Assembly (NCBI GenBank): GCA_039414355.1
Contig: JBCDJN010000048.1
Location: 1-35,231 of the forward strand
DNA: 35,231 bases
Direction of reading: 5' to 3'
DNA from: JBCCQL01 sp039414355
GTDB taxonomy: Bacteria; Planctomycetota; Planctomycetia; Pirellulales; Lacipirellulaceae
Below, piece after piece: positions 1-7,738 of this stretch (position 1 is its first letter; every line of letters begins with the position of its first letter). Under the pieces are notes generated by a model. It was given only the letters and a program-made list of their open reading frames with translations, was not told where the DNA came from and did no database searches. The position numbers and the translations under genes were made by a program.

Positions 1-903
1 CGCGCCGAACTCGACCACCGAGAACCCGGCGCCCACCAGCTCGGACAGCAGCCGGGCTTGGGCCGCTTCGTCTCCCAGGTGCTGGAACCGCAGCCGGTCG
101 CCGGTCACGGTCAGTTCCTGCACTTGATCGTGTGTGGTGAGCCACTCGGCAACCCGGGCGGCGGGTTCGAGCGTTCGCACCGTCACCACGCACTGGGCCT
201 GCACGCGGCTGCGGATCTCGTCCACCGTGCCGACGGCGAGCAGGCGCCCCTGCTCGAGGATGCCAACCGAGTCGCAGATCTCGGCCAGCTCGGTGAGGAT
301 GTGGGAACTGATCAGAACCGATTTGCCGAGCGTCGCCAGGCGGGCGATCATCTCACGCAGCTCGATGCGGGCCCGCGGGTCGAGGCCGGCCGCCGGCTCG
401 TCGAGCACCATCACCGCTGGGTCGTGGATCATGGTGCGACCGAGCGCCAGCCGCTGTTTCATTCCCTTGGAGAGGCCGTCGATCGGCTTGTGGTTTAGCG
501 GCTCCAGGCCGGTGAAGTCCTTGGCGTAGGAGATCGCCCGCCGCCGATCCGTGCCGCGCAGGCCGTACGCTCGGGCGAAGAAGTCGAGGTACTCGCCAAC
601 CGAGACGTTTTGGTACGCCCCGTAGTAGTCCGGCATGAAGCCGAGGCGCCGGCGGACGCGGTCCGGGTCTTCCACCACCGAGAGGCCGTCGACAAACGCG
701 TCGCCGGCGGAGGGCTCGTCCAGCGTCGCCAGGATCCGCATGCTCGTCGTCTTGCCCGCGCCGTTGGGGCCGATGTAGCCAAACACCTGACCCGGGTAGA
801 CCTTAAACGAAACACCCCGCACGGCGTGCGTGTCGCCAAAGAACCGGTGCAGGCCCCGGAGCTCAATCAGCGGCCGATCGGGGGGAGGCGAGTGTTGAGG
901 CAA
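1..903 (-). CDS. ABC transporter ATP-binding protein (C-terminus cut by window edge)
   Basis: This is the cytoplasmic ATPase of an ABC exporter, probably of the gliding/multidrug CcmA-like class. The minus-strand frame reads without a stop for 301 codons and runs off the left edge. It carries a Walker A GPNGAGKT about 45 residues in, the Q-loop region FMPDYYGAYQN, the signature LSKGMKQRLALGR, the Walker B VMVLDEPAAGLDP and the switch SSHILTE, in the right order. After the ABC core a tail of about 80 residues begins, as in exporters with a C-terminal regulatory domain. No ATG lies ahead of the nucleotide-binding core. The best start is TTG at 903, so the exact start is uncertain. It lies 131 bases downstream of the large membrane protein on the same strand and is probably co-transcribed. 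The transported substrate is unknown, and the permease is presumably outside the window. Confidence 0.88.
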   Translation of the reverse strand, partial: MPQHSPPPDRPLIELRGLHRFFGDTHAVRGVSFKVYPGQVFGYIGPNGAGKTTSMRILATLDEPSAGDAFVDGLSVVEDPDRVRRRLGFMPDYYGAYQNVSVGEYLDFFARAYGLRGTDRRRAISYAKDFTGLEPLNHKPIDGLSKGMKQRLALGRTMIHDPAVMVLDEPAAGLDPRARIELREMIARLATLGKSVLISSHILTELAEICDSVGILEQGRLLAVGTVDEIRSRVQAQCVVTVRTLEPAARVAEWLTTHDQVQELTVTGDRLRFQHLGDEAAQARLLSELVGAGFSVVEFGA

Positions 904-1034
904 GGGGGCTGTGAGCTGGGGGCTATGAGCTGGGAGCTGTGAGCTGGGAGCTGGGGGCGGTCTGGAGTCTGGAGTCCGGAGCAGACTACGGTCGCCGAAG
1001 GCGACAGTGCGTTCTCCGGGCTCCGGGCTTGCTG
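904..1034. repeat. Short degenerate GAGCTGGGAGCT-type tandem repeat in intergenic gap
   Basis: The gap holds repeated variants of GAGCTGGGAGCTGT and GAGCTGGGGGCT between about 910 and 960. These are followed by TCTGGAGTCTGGAGTCCGGA at 961-980 and a small hairpin GTCGCC-GAA-GGCGAC at 991-1005. No ORF is supported here. The pattern is low-complexity, repeat-like and confined to the space between the two minus-strand genes. The hairpin has no T-run, so it is not called a terminator. Confidence 0.6.
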
Positions 1035-3296
1035 TCAGTACCTGCCGATGACCACGTGGAAACTGCCCTCCTCGTCGACTCGGTCCACGCCGAAGTCGAG
1101 CCAGCCAGACTCCTTGGTCACCGCCACGTAGCTGCGCGGCGGGAGGTCGAGGGCCGGGCTGCCGTCGATGCCGGTGAGACTCACCAACTTCTGGTTGAGC
1201 AAGTTATCGTTGAGCCGGAGCGCCCCGTAGTCGCGAGCGCGGGAACGTCGGCCCCGGTAGCGTATTCGGCCACGCTCCAGCCACATCACGTCTTCGGCCT
1301 CAGCCAAGCCCGGCGGAAAGGCCGGTTGCGCTTCGGCGACGGCGACGCGGAGCTTGCCGAGCGCCGCGTTCTTGTCCGCCTTGGCGAGCGATGCCTGATC
1401 GCCGTCGCCAAGGTCTTCGCAAACCCAGAACTGGCCTTGCTCGTCAAGCACCAGCAGCAACGAGACCGGTGAAGCGAGTTCGTTCTTAACCTTCAGCTTG
1501 TCGCCCGCCAGCCGGAGATCGAGCTTCGCTTCCGTAGGGCGTGACTCGACGACGAGCAACTGCTCGAACTGCCGTGAGCCGACCCAGCCGCGGCTCATGC
1601 GTTGTTCGCCCGGCGCCCAATCGAGCCGGCGTTGGCGCTCGCCGCTGCCGCCGACGCCGTCGCTCCAACTCGGCATGATGGGGTAGGCGGCCGTTTGGTC
1701 GGAGAAGACGAGCCCGCCACGCGGCGGAGCGCCGGCGTAGTAGCACGCCCGGTTCCACGCGGTGAGGTCGCCGCGGCGTTGATCGAGCAGCGTCACGCTG
1801 CGCGATCGTGCGGTAACGCCGAACCCTTCCGATAGCAACGCGTAGCCAAACAGCATGGTGGTGAGCAGCATGCCGCACAGCGGGATGGTGAGCACCGAGA
1901 GTTGCGACCGCCGGTAGCGACGCAGCAGCCAGAAGTTGAGCGGTCCCGCGATAAGCACAAACGCCGTGACCGAGAGGCGGAAGAGGTTCACGGGCGGCAG
2001 GCCTACGCCCTCGGGCAGGAGGTTGGAGAAGCTTGCGTTGGGCACGTCGGCGACGAGCCCGTGCCGGCTCACCCAGCTGCGGCGTTGCCAGTAGGCTTGG
2101 GCGAGCTTCTGCGTCTCGGCCCGCTGCGAGGCGGCCAACCGATTCGCGGCGCGATTCCACGAGTCCTCAAACCCCGCCACCAATCCAAAGCCGAGCGGCG
2201 CAACGGCGAAGACGCCGGTGCTGTTCACTTCGGCAAGGGGCGGGGCGGGTGGTGCTGGCGGACGTGGTGGCTGCTGGTTTGTGGGCGGCGTGCCGTTGAC
2301 GCCGGGCGGGGGCAAGACAATCGCGCCTCCGCCACTGGGTTCGCCCGTCGCGTTCGCGGTGGGCTTCTCGGCGGCGCGCAGGTTCGCCCACTTCCACTCC
2401 GGCGAGTCGGGCAGCGGGCCCTTCGAGTCGCTACGCGAAACCTCGCCCGCGCCGCCGCCGATGCCGAGCAGCTCGCTCGCCTCGGCCAAGCCGGCGAAAC
2501 CGTCGCCGGTTCTTTCAAGCCAAAGAGTCCCGCCCGTTTCGACCCAACGCCGCAACGCCGCCAAAGCGGGCGGGTTGCTCTCGGCGTAGCTGGCCAGTTG
2601 CTCCAGTTCCAACACGACAAGATCAACCGACGTCAGGTGCAGCCAACGATCCGGCAGCGGCCGATCGCTTGTGGTGAGCGCCGTGCCCCCGCTGGCGGGC
2701 GCCATGCCGAGCAGGCTCAGCACGCCGCCCCGCCACGGGTTGTTGGAGGTCCGCGATGGCCTTAACGCGACCAGCCCGGTGGGGCTTTGCTGCACGTGCG
2801 GCATCGCTTCGGTGACGTCGTCGAGGCTGATGTCCTCCTGCAGGCGCCCGTCGATCCATACGCTCCAGGCGATCATCTCCGTGCCAAATAGTTGCGGAAC
2901 GGTCAGCGTGAACGTCTCTTTCGCCGCGCCTGCTGGAAAGACGAAGTCATCTTCCACCGTAAGCTCGGGCCGCGACGGGTCGTAAGTGCTCACCCGGTAC
3001 TGGATGGTCACCTGGCGTTTGCCGGGCGATGGCTTGGCGGGCGTCAACGTGAAACGCACAGGGCGGTAGCCGAACTGCCCCGGCCAGTACGAGTCGAAGT
3101 CCAGCACCCACGGCGGGGGAGGGCCGGGGCTGGCGAGCACCGCCATCTTCCGCAGGCGGTCCGCGTTCTCGGGTAGCTTGAATACGACACCGGCTTCGCC
3201 CCGCACGCTCTGCGTAGCGCCCGAGAGCAGCCACGCGAGCAGCCACGCGAGCAGCAAGCCATGCGCCATCAAGCGAGTACGGCAGGGTCGGTTCAT
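1035..3296 (-). CDS. Large membrane-anchored exported protein, function unknown
   Basis: A 753-residue protein with an N-terminal signal segment (LLLAWLLAWLLSGATQSVRG), a long extracytoplasmic region and two adjacent hydrophobic segments near residues 435-490 (SVTAFVLIAGPLNFWLL and IPLCGMLLTTMLFGYALL), separated by a basic RRYRRS stretch. After these comes a C-terminal domain of about 250 residues. The pre-membrane part contains a segment like those in DUF4350/DUF4159-type or glutamine-amidotransferase-like folds (VVLELEQLASY ... LRRWVETGGTLWL). A Pro/Gly-rich linker lies around residues 320-355. The start ATG at 3296 overlaps the stop of the upstream small gene as ATGA, which indicates coupling. 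Neighbouring an ABC ATPase, it may be the extracytoplasmic partner of an exporter of the gliding-like class. That role is inferred from context only. Confidence 0.8.
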   Translation of the reverse strand: MNRPCRTRLMAHGLLLAWLLAWLLSGATQSVRGEAGVVFKLPENADRLRKMAVLASPGPPPPWVLDFDSYWPGQFGYRPVRFTLTPAKPSPGKRQVTIQYRVSTYDPSRPELTVEDDFVFPAGAAKETFTLTVPQLFGTEMIAWSVWIDGRLQEDISLDDVTEAMPHVQQSPTGLVALRPSRTSNNPWRGGVLSLLGMAPASGGTALTTSDRPLPDRWLHLTSVDLVVLELEQLASYAESNPPALAALRRWVETGGTLWLERTGDGFAGLAEASELLGIGGGAGEVSRSDSKGPLPDSPEWKWANLRAAEKPTANATGEPSGGGAIVLPPPGVNGTPPTNQQPPRPPAPPAPPLAEVNSTGVFAVAPLGFGLVAGFEDSWNRAANRLAASQRAETQKLAQAYWQRRSWVSRHGLVADVPNASFSNLLPEGVGLPPVNLFRLSVTAFVLIAGPLNFWLLRRYRRSQLSVLTIPLCGMLLTTMLFGYALLSEGFGVTARSRSVTLLDQRRGDLTAWNRACYYAGAPPRGGLVFSDQTAAYPIMPSWSDGVGGSGERQRRLDWAPGEQRMSRGWVGSRQFEQLLVVESRPTEAKLDLRLAGDKLKVKNELASPVSLLLVLDEQGQFWVCEDLGDGDQASLAKADKNAALGKLRVAVAEAQPAFPPGLAEAEDVMWLERGRIRYRGRRSRARDYGALRLNDNLLNQKLVSLTGIDGSPALDLPPRSYVAVTKESGWLDFGVDRVDEEGSFHVVIGRY

Positions 3297-3538
3297 CCGG
3301 CGTCCTCCGCCGTGTGCGGTGAGTCAGCACGCCGCGTCACGACGGCGGAGGGCGCCATTAGCCGGGTCAGCCGGTAGACCGCCGCGTGCACCAGCATCAC
3401 GAATCCGGCGCCGGCGACCGCCGTCACCACGCCAACCGCCCACGCCTGCCCGCGAACCGCCTCGGCAAGCGTAAGCGCTAGCAGCGACCCAGCCGTGAGC
3501 AGAATGAACGCCGTGCGGAGCGTGAAGCGAGGGAGCAT
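3293..3538 (-). CDS. Small two-helix membrane protein
   Basis: An 81-residue hydrophobic protein that begins MLPRFTLRTAFILLTAGSLL. It has a first membrane segment at about residues 8-25 and a second at about 35-57 (AVGVVTAVAGAGFVMLVHAAV), followed by a polar tail. Small proteins beginning M-x-RF(S/T)LRT-hydrophobic are familiar in planctomycetes but have no assigned function. The frame extends upstream to 3598, but the added residues do not resemble a signal or domain. The ATG at 3538, just before the typical opening, is therefore preferred. Its TGA overlaps the ATG of the large membrane protein (ATGA), so the two are probably translated together. Confidence 0.65.
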   Translation of the reverse strand: MLPRFTLRTAFILLTAGSLLALTLAEAVRGQAWAVGVVTAVAGAGFVMLVHAAVYRLTRLMAPSAVVTRRADSPHTAEDAG

Positions 3539-3632
3539 GCCGTGATTGTCCCCGTAGCGAGCCGCGAGGCAAGCAGCCACCGGCAAACACGCACTCAACC
3601 AGCCGCCGAGCGGCGCCGCATCGAAAAGACAC

Positions 3633-3660
3633 CAACCGCTTCGGCGTCAGGCGAAGCGGC
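3633..3660 (-). terminator. Possible hairpin terminator at the end of lipA
   Basis: A perfect 8-base inverted repeat, CCGCTTCG at 3636-3643 and CGAAGCGG at 3652-3659, sits against the lipA stop codon. On the minus strand it is followed within a few bases by a T-rich GTCTTTTCG. The stem is strong but the T-run is weak, so termination is plausible rather than certain. Confidence 0.4.
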
Positions 3661-4673
3661 TATTGCCGGGCCTTTGCCGCCGAGGCGGCCAGCATGTCGG
3701 TCGAAACCTGCACGGCGGGCTCGCTGCCCTCATCGGGCCCGACAAGATTCGCATCGACCCGCTTGCCGCTGCGTGCCGCTTCGAGCAGCAGGCCGGCACG
3801 GAACGAGCTGCGGACCATCGGCCCGCTCGCCACGGCCTTGAAGCCCATCTTGTACGCGGCGTCGGCGTAGTCGTTGAAGACGTCGGGGTGCACGTAGCGG
3901 TCGACCGGCAAGAACCGCTCGCCCGGCCGGCCGGGGGCGATGTACTGGCCAAGCGTCGCCAGTTCCACACCACCCGATCGCAGCCGCCGGAGCGCGTCGA
4001 TCACTTCGTCGTCGGTTTCACCCAGGCCGACCATGATGCTGCTCTTGGTCGGCAGATCAGGCCGCAGTTCTTTCGCAAGCTTCAAAACCTCCAGGCTCTG
4101 GTCGAACGACGCCCGCGGGTCACGCACCAGCTTGTCCAGCCGTGGCACGCACTCAACGTTGTGGGCGAAGACCGAAAGCGGCACGCCGTCCATCAGGTGC
4201 GTAAGCGCTTGCCAGTTGCCGGCGAGGTCGCTCGAGAGCAGCTCGATGCCGGTCTCGGGCAGCCGGCGGTGAACCGCCTCGACGCACTGCTTGTAATGGT
4301 CGGCGCCGCCGTCGGCGTGGTCGTCGCGGTTGACGACGGTGATCACCACAAAGTCCAGCCGCATCCGCTCCACCGCGTCGGCAAGCCGCTCGGGCTCCTC
4401 CGCCTCCAGCGGCGGCGGGGCCTTGAGCGTCTTCACGCTGCAGAACCGGCACCCGCGGGTGCACTCCTGCCCGGCCACCATAAACGTCGCCGTGCCGCGG
4501 CCCCAGCAATCGTTGAGGTTGGGGCAGCGGGCCTCCTCACAAACCGTGTGCAGCGAGCCGGCATCCACGGCGCCGCGGGTGCGGTTGAAGAGGCTTAGCG
4601 CCTCACCGGTGGGCGGCTGAACGCGGAGCCACTGCGGCAAGCGAGGGCGGGAGGGAGGCGGGCTGGTTGGCAT
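3660..4673 (-). CDS. lipA: Lipoyl synthase (radical SAM)
   Basis: LipA inserts two sulfur atoms into the octanoyl chain on lipoyl carrier domains such as E2 and GcvH. It uses S-adenosylmethionine and two [4Fe-4S] clusters in the cytoplasm. The 337-residue product has both diagnostic cysteine sets: the auxiliary cluster motif CEEARCPNLNDCW (C45, C50, C56) and the radical SAM CTRGCRFC (C71, C75, C78). Family signatures follow, including VNRDDHADGGADH, GLGETDDEV, GERFLPVDRYVHPDVF and VASGPMVRSSFRAG, the last with the C-terminal RSS motif. It is slightly longer than many LipA proteins because of a Pro-rich N-terminus. It is monocistronic or first in its unit, with a 365-base upstream gap that carries two palindromes. 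No lipB is visible nearby. Confidence 0.97.
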   Translation of the reverse strand: MPTSPPPSRPRLPQWLRVQPPTGEALSLFNRTRGAVDAGSLHTVCEEARCPNLNDCWGRGTATFMVAGQECTRGCRFCSVKTLKAPPPLEAEEPERLADAVERMRLDFVVITVVNRDDHADGGADHYKQCVEAVHRRLPETGIELLSSDLAGNWQALTHLMDGVPLSVFAHNVECVPRLDKLVRDPRASFDQSLEVLKLAKELRPDLPTKSSIMVGLGETDDEVIDALRRLRSGGVELATLGQYIAPGRPGERFLPVDRYVHPDVFNDYADAAYKMGFKAVASGPMVRSSFRAGLLLEAARSGKRVDANLVGPDEGSEPAVQVSTDMLAASAAKARQ

Positions 4674-4960
4674 AGTAGCAGCATAGAAGGGGCAGCCCGT
4701 GGAGCCAAGGACGCCGCCCTGGCGGGCGGCGAAGACTGAGACGGAGAATCAGCTCGGCGTCGTGCAGCTCAAGAGTGTGTCCAAGAATCGTTCCGCGTGG
4801 CACAATTGTGGCGCATTCAGAACGCTGTCGAAATTCGACACGCCGGCGGCTATCAATAAGCTTGCCGCTGTACAAGCTGCCTGCGCCGGTTGCCGTAAGT
4901 CGTTGGTCCTCGGCGAGGTTGCCCGCGAGCGGCGCCGTAAGTCGTTTCGCGAGCCAAGAA
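4674..4960. promoter_or_regulatory. lipA upstream gap with two palindromes and a direct repeat
   Basis: No gene is supported in this gap. It holds a GC hairpin close to lipA (GCCGCCC 4713-4719 with GGGCGGC 4724-4730) and a perfect 10-base palindrome CACAATTGTG at 4801-4810. A 15-base inverted repeat TGTCGAA-A-TTCGACA follows at 4826-4840. A direct repeat of GCCGTAAGTCGTT begins near 4894 and again near 4934. The AT-rich palindromes stand out against the GC-rich background and lie 130-165 bases upstream of the lipA start, as operators would. The factor that binds them is unknown. Confidence 0.4.
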
Positions 4961-5005
4961 AAAACTCCGGGCGAGTCGATCAGCGACTGGGCCCGGAGTT
5001 TCTTT
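4961..5005 (-). terminator. Strong rho-independent terminator after the cysK-protease unit
   Basis: A perfect 11-base stem pairs 4962-4972 (AAACTCCGGGC) with 4991-5001 (GCCCGGAGTTT). An inner 5-base stem follows (AGTCG 4974-4978 with CGACT 4984-4988) around the loop ATCAG. Read on the minus strand, the stem runs straight into a run of six or more T. It lies about 35 bases past the protease stop codon, the expected place. The opposite side also has TTTCTTT, so it could act in both directions. Confidence 0.85.
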
Positions 5006-5038
5006 GTGCCAGGTTTCCTGAGGCAGGGAGTCCAGGCC

Positions 5039-5401
5039 TCATTTCAGCGGCTTGGCGGGCACGCGGCGGAGTGTGAGGTTCACGGGGTCGACCATAAGCC
5101 CCAGGCTCTCGAGCGCTACGACGCCCAGCAGCGGCTCGGCGTCGTCGGGCCCCATCACCACGGGCACGACCGTCTGCCGGCCCATAACCGTTATCCGGGC
5201 GAAGCCGTAGTCGAAGTCCTTCGACGCGCCATCGGCGAGCTCCAAGGTCTCCTTCACCTCAACCGCAACCCCAGCAGCCTTCAGCGCCGCGGCCGGTGCG
5301 AGGCAATCGATCGCTCCGGTATCGACCAAGAACGATGCGGAAAACGGCGGGTGCTGCTGAGCCAAATTGGTCAGCTCGACTTCGACGTTGGTGAGTCCCA
5401 T
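5039..5401 (-). CDS. Retropepsin-like clan AA aspartyl protease
   Basis: A 120-residue single-domain protein of the predicted aspartyl protease group (COG5550/TIGR03698-like). It has the catalytic motif FLVDTGAIDCLAP near residues 29-41, with the D-T-G triad, and the closing motif LLGVVALESLGLMVDPVNLTLR that shapes the second half of such folds. Active enzymes would be homodimers with one Asp from each chain. The frame is open upstream to 5563, but the protein proper begins at MGLTNVEVEL (ATG 5401), matching the family length. The extension would run into cysK. It is 41 bases downstream of cysK on the same strand and followed by the terminator, so the two are probably one transcript. Its cellular substrate is unknown. 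Confidence 0.8.
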   Translation of the reverse strand: MGLTNVEVELTNLAQQHPPFSASFLVDTGAIDCLAPAAALKAAGVAVEVKETLELADGASKDFDYGFARITVMGRQTVVPVVMGPDDAEPLLGVVALESLGLMVDPVNLTLRRVPAKPLK

Positions 5402-5442
5402 ACAAGAATCGTACCGCCTGCTGCCGCCGCGAGCCAGCTTGC

Positions 5443-6381
<939 letters not shown>

Positions 6382-6399
6382 GACGTGTGAGAGGGGTTA

Positions 6400-6534
6400 G
6401 GGGCCAGGGACCAGGGGCCAGGGATGAGCTGAGACGCAGTATCGAGAATTGGGGCGACTAGGCAAGGCGAGCATGGGAGCCAGCGGTCCGCGGCAGCGCG
6501 TCCCCTGGCCCCTGGCCCCTCGATCCTGGCCCCC
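6400..6534. repeat. Inverted pair of GGGGCCAGGG repeat arms
   Basis: Between cysK and the upstream exported-protein gene, 6400-6424 carries two near-copies of GGGGCCAGGGA. The arm at 6501-6534 carries three copies of the reverse complement, TCCCTGGCCCC-like. The arms could pair into a long stem around a loop of about 75 bases. No gene is seen in this gap. It may aid transcript termination of the upstream gene or be a small palindromic repeat element. Confidence 0.55.
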
Positions 6535-6545
6535 GGCGAAGCCGC

Positions 6546-7601
6546 CTACCGCCTCCGGCCGAAGAGGCCGCCGAAGAGGCCGCCGGTTCGCTTCGGCTTA
6601 TCCGCCTCGTGCACGTGCGTGATGGGGAACATCGGCACACGCTGACCCTTGCGGCGGGGCAGGCTGGCCACGGTCTGGCCCTCGGGCGGGACGACGAACA
6701 CCTTCGGGTCGTCAATCACCCACGGCGTGCTCCAGCTCTTGCCGTTGTCCCAGTTGGCGACGTTGAAGAAGAAGTTGTTGAAGCACAGGCAGCGGTAGTT
6801 GTAGGCGTAGCTGCTGGTCAGGTAGTCGTCTTCGGTCAGGTCGTCCACGCCCTCGCTGGCGTAGTAGTGGATCTGGCCGTCGGGGCTGAAGCTCATGCCC
6901 AGCGTCCACCAGCCGGGCGCCATAATCTTGGTGCTGGCCATGTCCTTGCCGTTACCGTTGGCGCGGACGGAGACCTGCGCGTGGTCGGCGTCGTACTGCT
7001 TGCTGGTCTCGCTGCGGAACAGGATGAACATGCCGGGCCAGTAGGCGGCGGTTTCGCCGTCCGGCATCCGGCCGCGGCAGTCGCCCCGCATGCCGAAGCT
7101 GGGGCCCGAGCGGTTTTCCCACTGCTCAAACGGCGGCAGGTAGACCCGCACCGTGCAGCTGGGCTGCCAGGTGACGGGGATTGGCCGGCGGAGCTTGCGG
7201 TCGATCTTCATCAGCAGGTCGTCCTGCTGCTGCTTGCCGGTGAGCTTGCCGGGGATGCCCGAGAGCCGCGTCTGCATCATCATGGCGCCGGTGCTGCCCT
7301 CGATGCCGCCGGCGGGCGTCTCGACGCGCTTCACAACGTCCGGCGTGCCGCGCTTGGCGCCCTCGTGCCAGAGCTTGTTGTTGGAGTACCCACCCGGCGC
7401 CCGCTGGTTGTCGTCCTGCTCGTAGCTGCTCTTGGGCAGGTTGAGCCGGTACGACCACTTGGGGTCTTCGAAGTCGTCTGAGCAGTTTGCCAGGAACTCG
7501 CCCGAGCCCGGGACGAACGGCGTGCCCGCCTTGGCTTGCTGACGCGTCGGCGAAGCCGCCACGAGTGAAACGACCAGCAGCGATAGTACCGTCTGACGCA
7601 T
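6546..7601 (-). CDS. Exported protein of unknown function
   Basis: A 351-residue product with a signal peptide (MRQTVLSLLVVSLVAAS, cleavage probably after QQAKA). It is a mature aromatic-rich, mostly beta-looking protein with several cysteines (NCSDDF, PSCTV, GDCRG, RCLCF). Segments such as TVRVYLPPFEQWE, YWPGMFILFRSE and GWWTLGMSFSPDGQIHYYASEG recall concanavalin-type beta-sandwich proteins, but no catalytic motif was recognised. The C-terminus is a basic Gly-Leu-Phe repeat (GGLFGGLFGRRR). The ATG at 7601 is chosen over the TTG at 7616 because GGGAG lies about 8 bases before the ATG and the signal peptide begins there. It lies just downstream of the secretion operon on the same strand. A link to that system is possible but unproven. 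Confidence 0.75.
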   Translation of the reverse strand: MRQTVLSLLVVSLVAASPTRQQAKAGTPFVPGSGEFLANCSDDFEDPKWSYRLNLPKSSYEQDDNQRAPGGYSNNKLWHEGAKRGTPDVVKRVETPAGGIEGSTGAMMMQTRLSGIPGKLTGKQQQDDLLMKIDRKLRRPIPVTWQPSCTVRVYLPPFEQWENRSGPSFGMRGDCRGRMPDGETAAYWPGMFILFRSETSKQYDADHAQVSVRANGNGKDMASTKIMAPGWWTLGMSFSPDGQIHYYASEGVDDLTEDDYLTSSYAYNYRCLCFNNFFFNVANWDNGKSWSTPWVIDDPKVFVVPPEGQTVASLPRRKGQRVPMFPITHVHEADKPKRTGGLFGGLFGRRR

Positions 7602-7687
7602 CCTTGCATCTCCCAAGCGGGGCGGGCATTGCTAGCGTTGGCGCGAACACTCCCTGTCCGCGCAGCTAGAGCTTGTATCGGCGTGGG

Positions 7688-7717
7688 AGGCGCGAGGTTT
7701 GAGGCGCGAGGCGCGAG
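7688..7717. repeat. AGGCGCGAG repeat units (locus 1)
   Basis: Three copies of the 9-mer AGGCGCGAG lie at 7688-7696, 7702-7710 and 7709-7717, in the gap between the secretin stop codon and the exported-protein gene. The same unit recurs in both orientations at 28475-28554. No gene is present in this gap. Confidence 0.7.
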
Positions 7718-7738
7718 ATTGTGAGGAGCGGGCCGCGG

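Noticed and set aside
991..1005. Hairpin GTCGCC-GAA-GGCGAC as a rho-independent terminator
   Set aside because: The stem is short and no T-run follows on either strand.
4603..4875. 90-codon minus-strand open frame over the lipA start and upstream gap
   Set aside because: It overlaps the lipA N-terminus out of frame and shows no domain; the gap is better read as regulatory.
4890..4950. Repeat GCCGTAAGTCGTT as a CRISPR or attachment site
   Set aside because: Only two copies about 40 bases apart, no spacer-repeat series, no cas genes and no integrase nearby.
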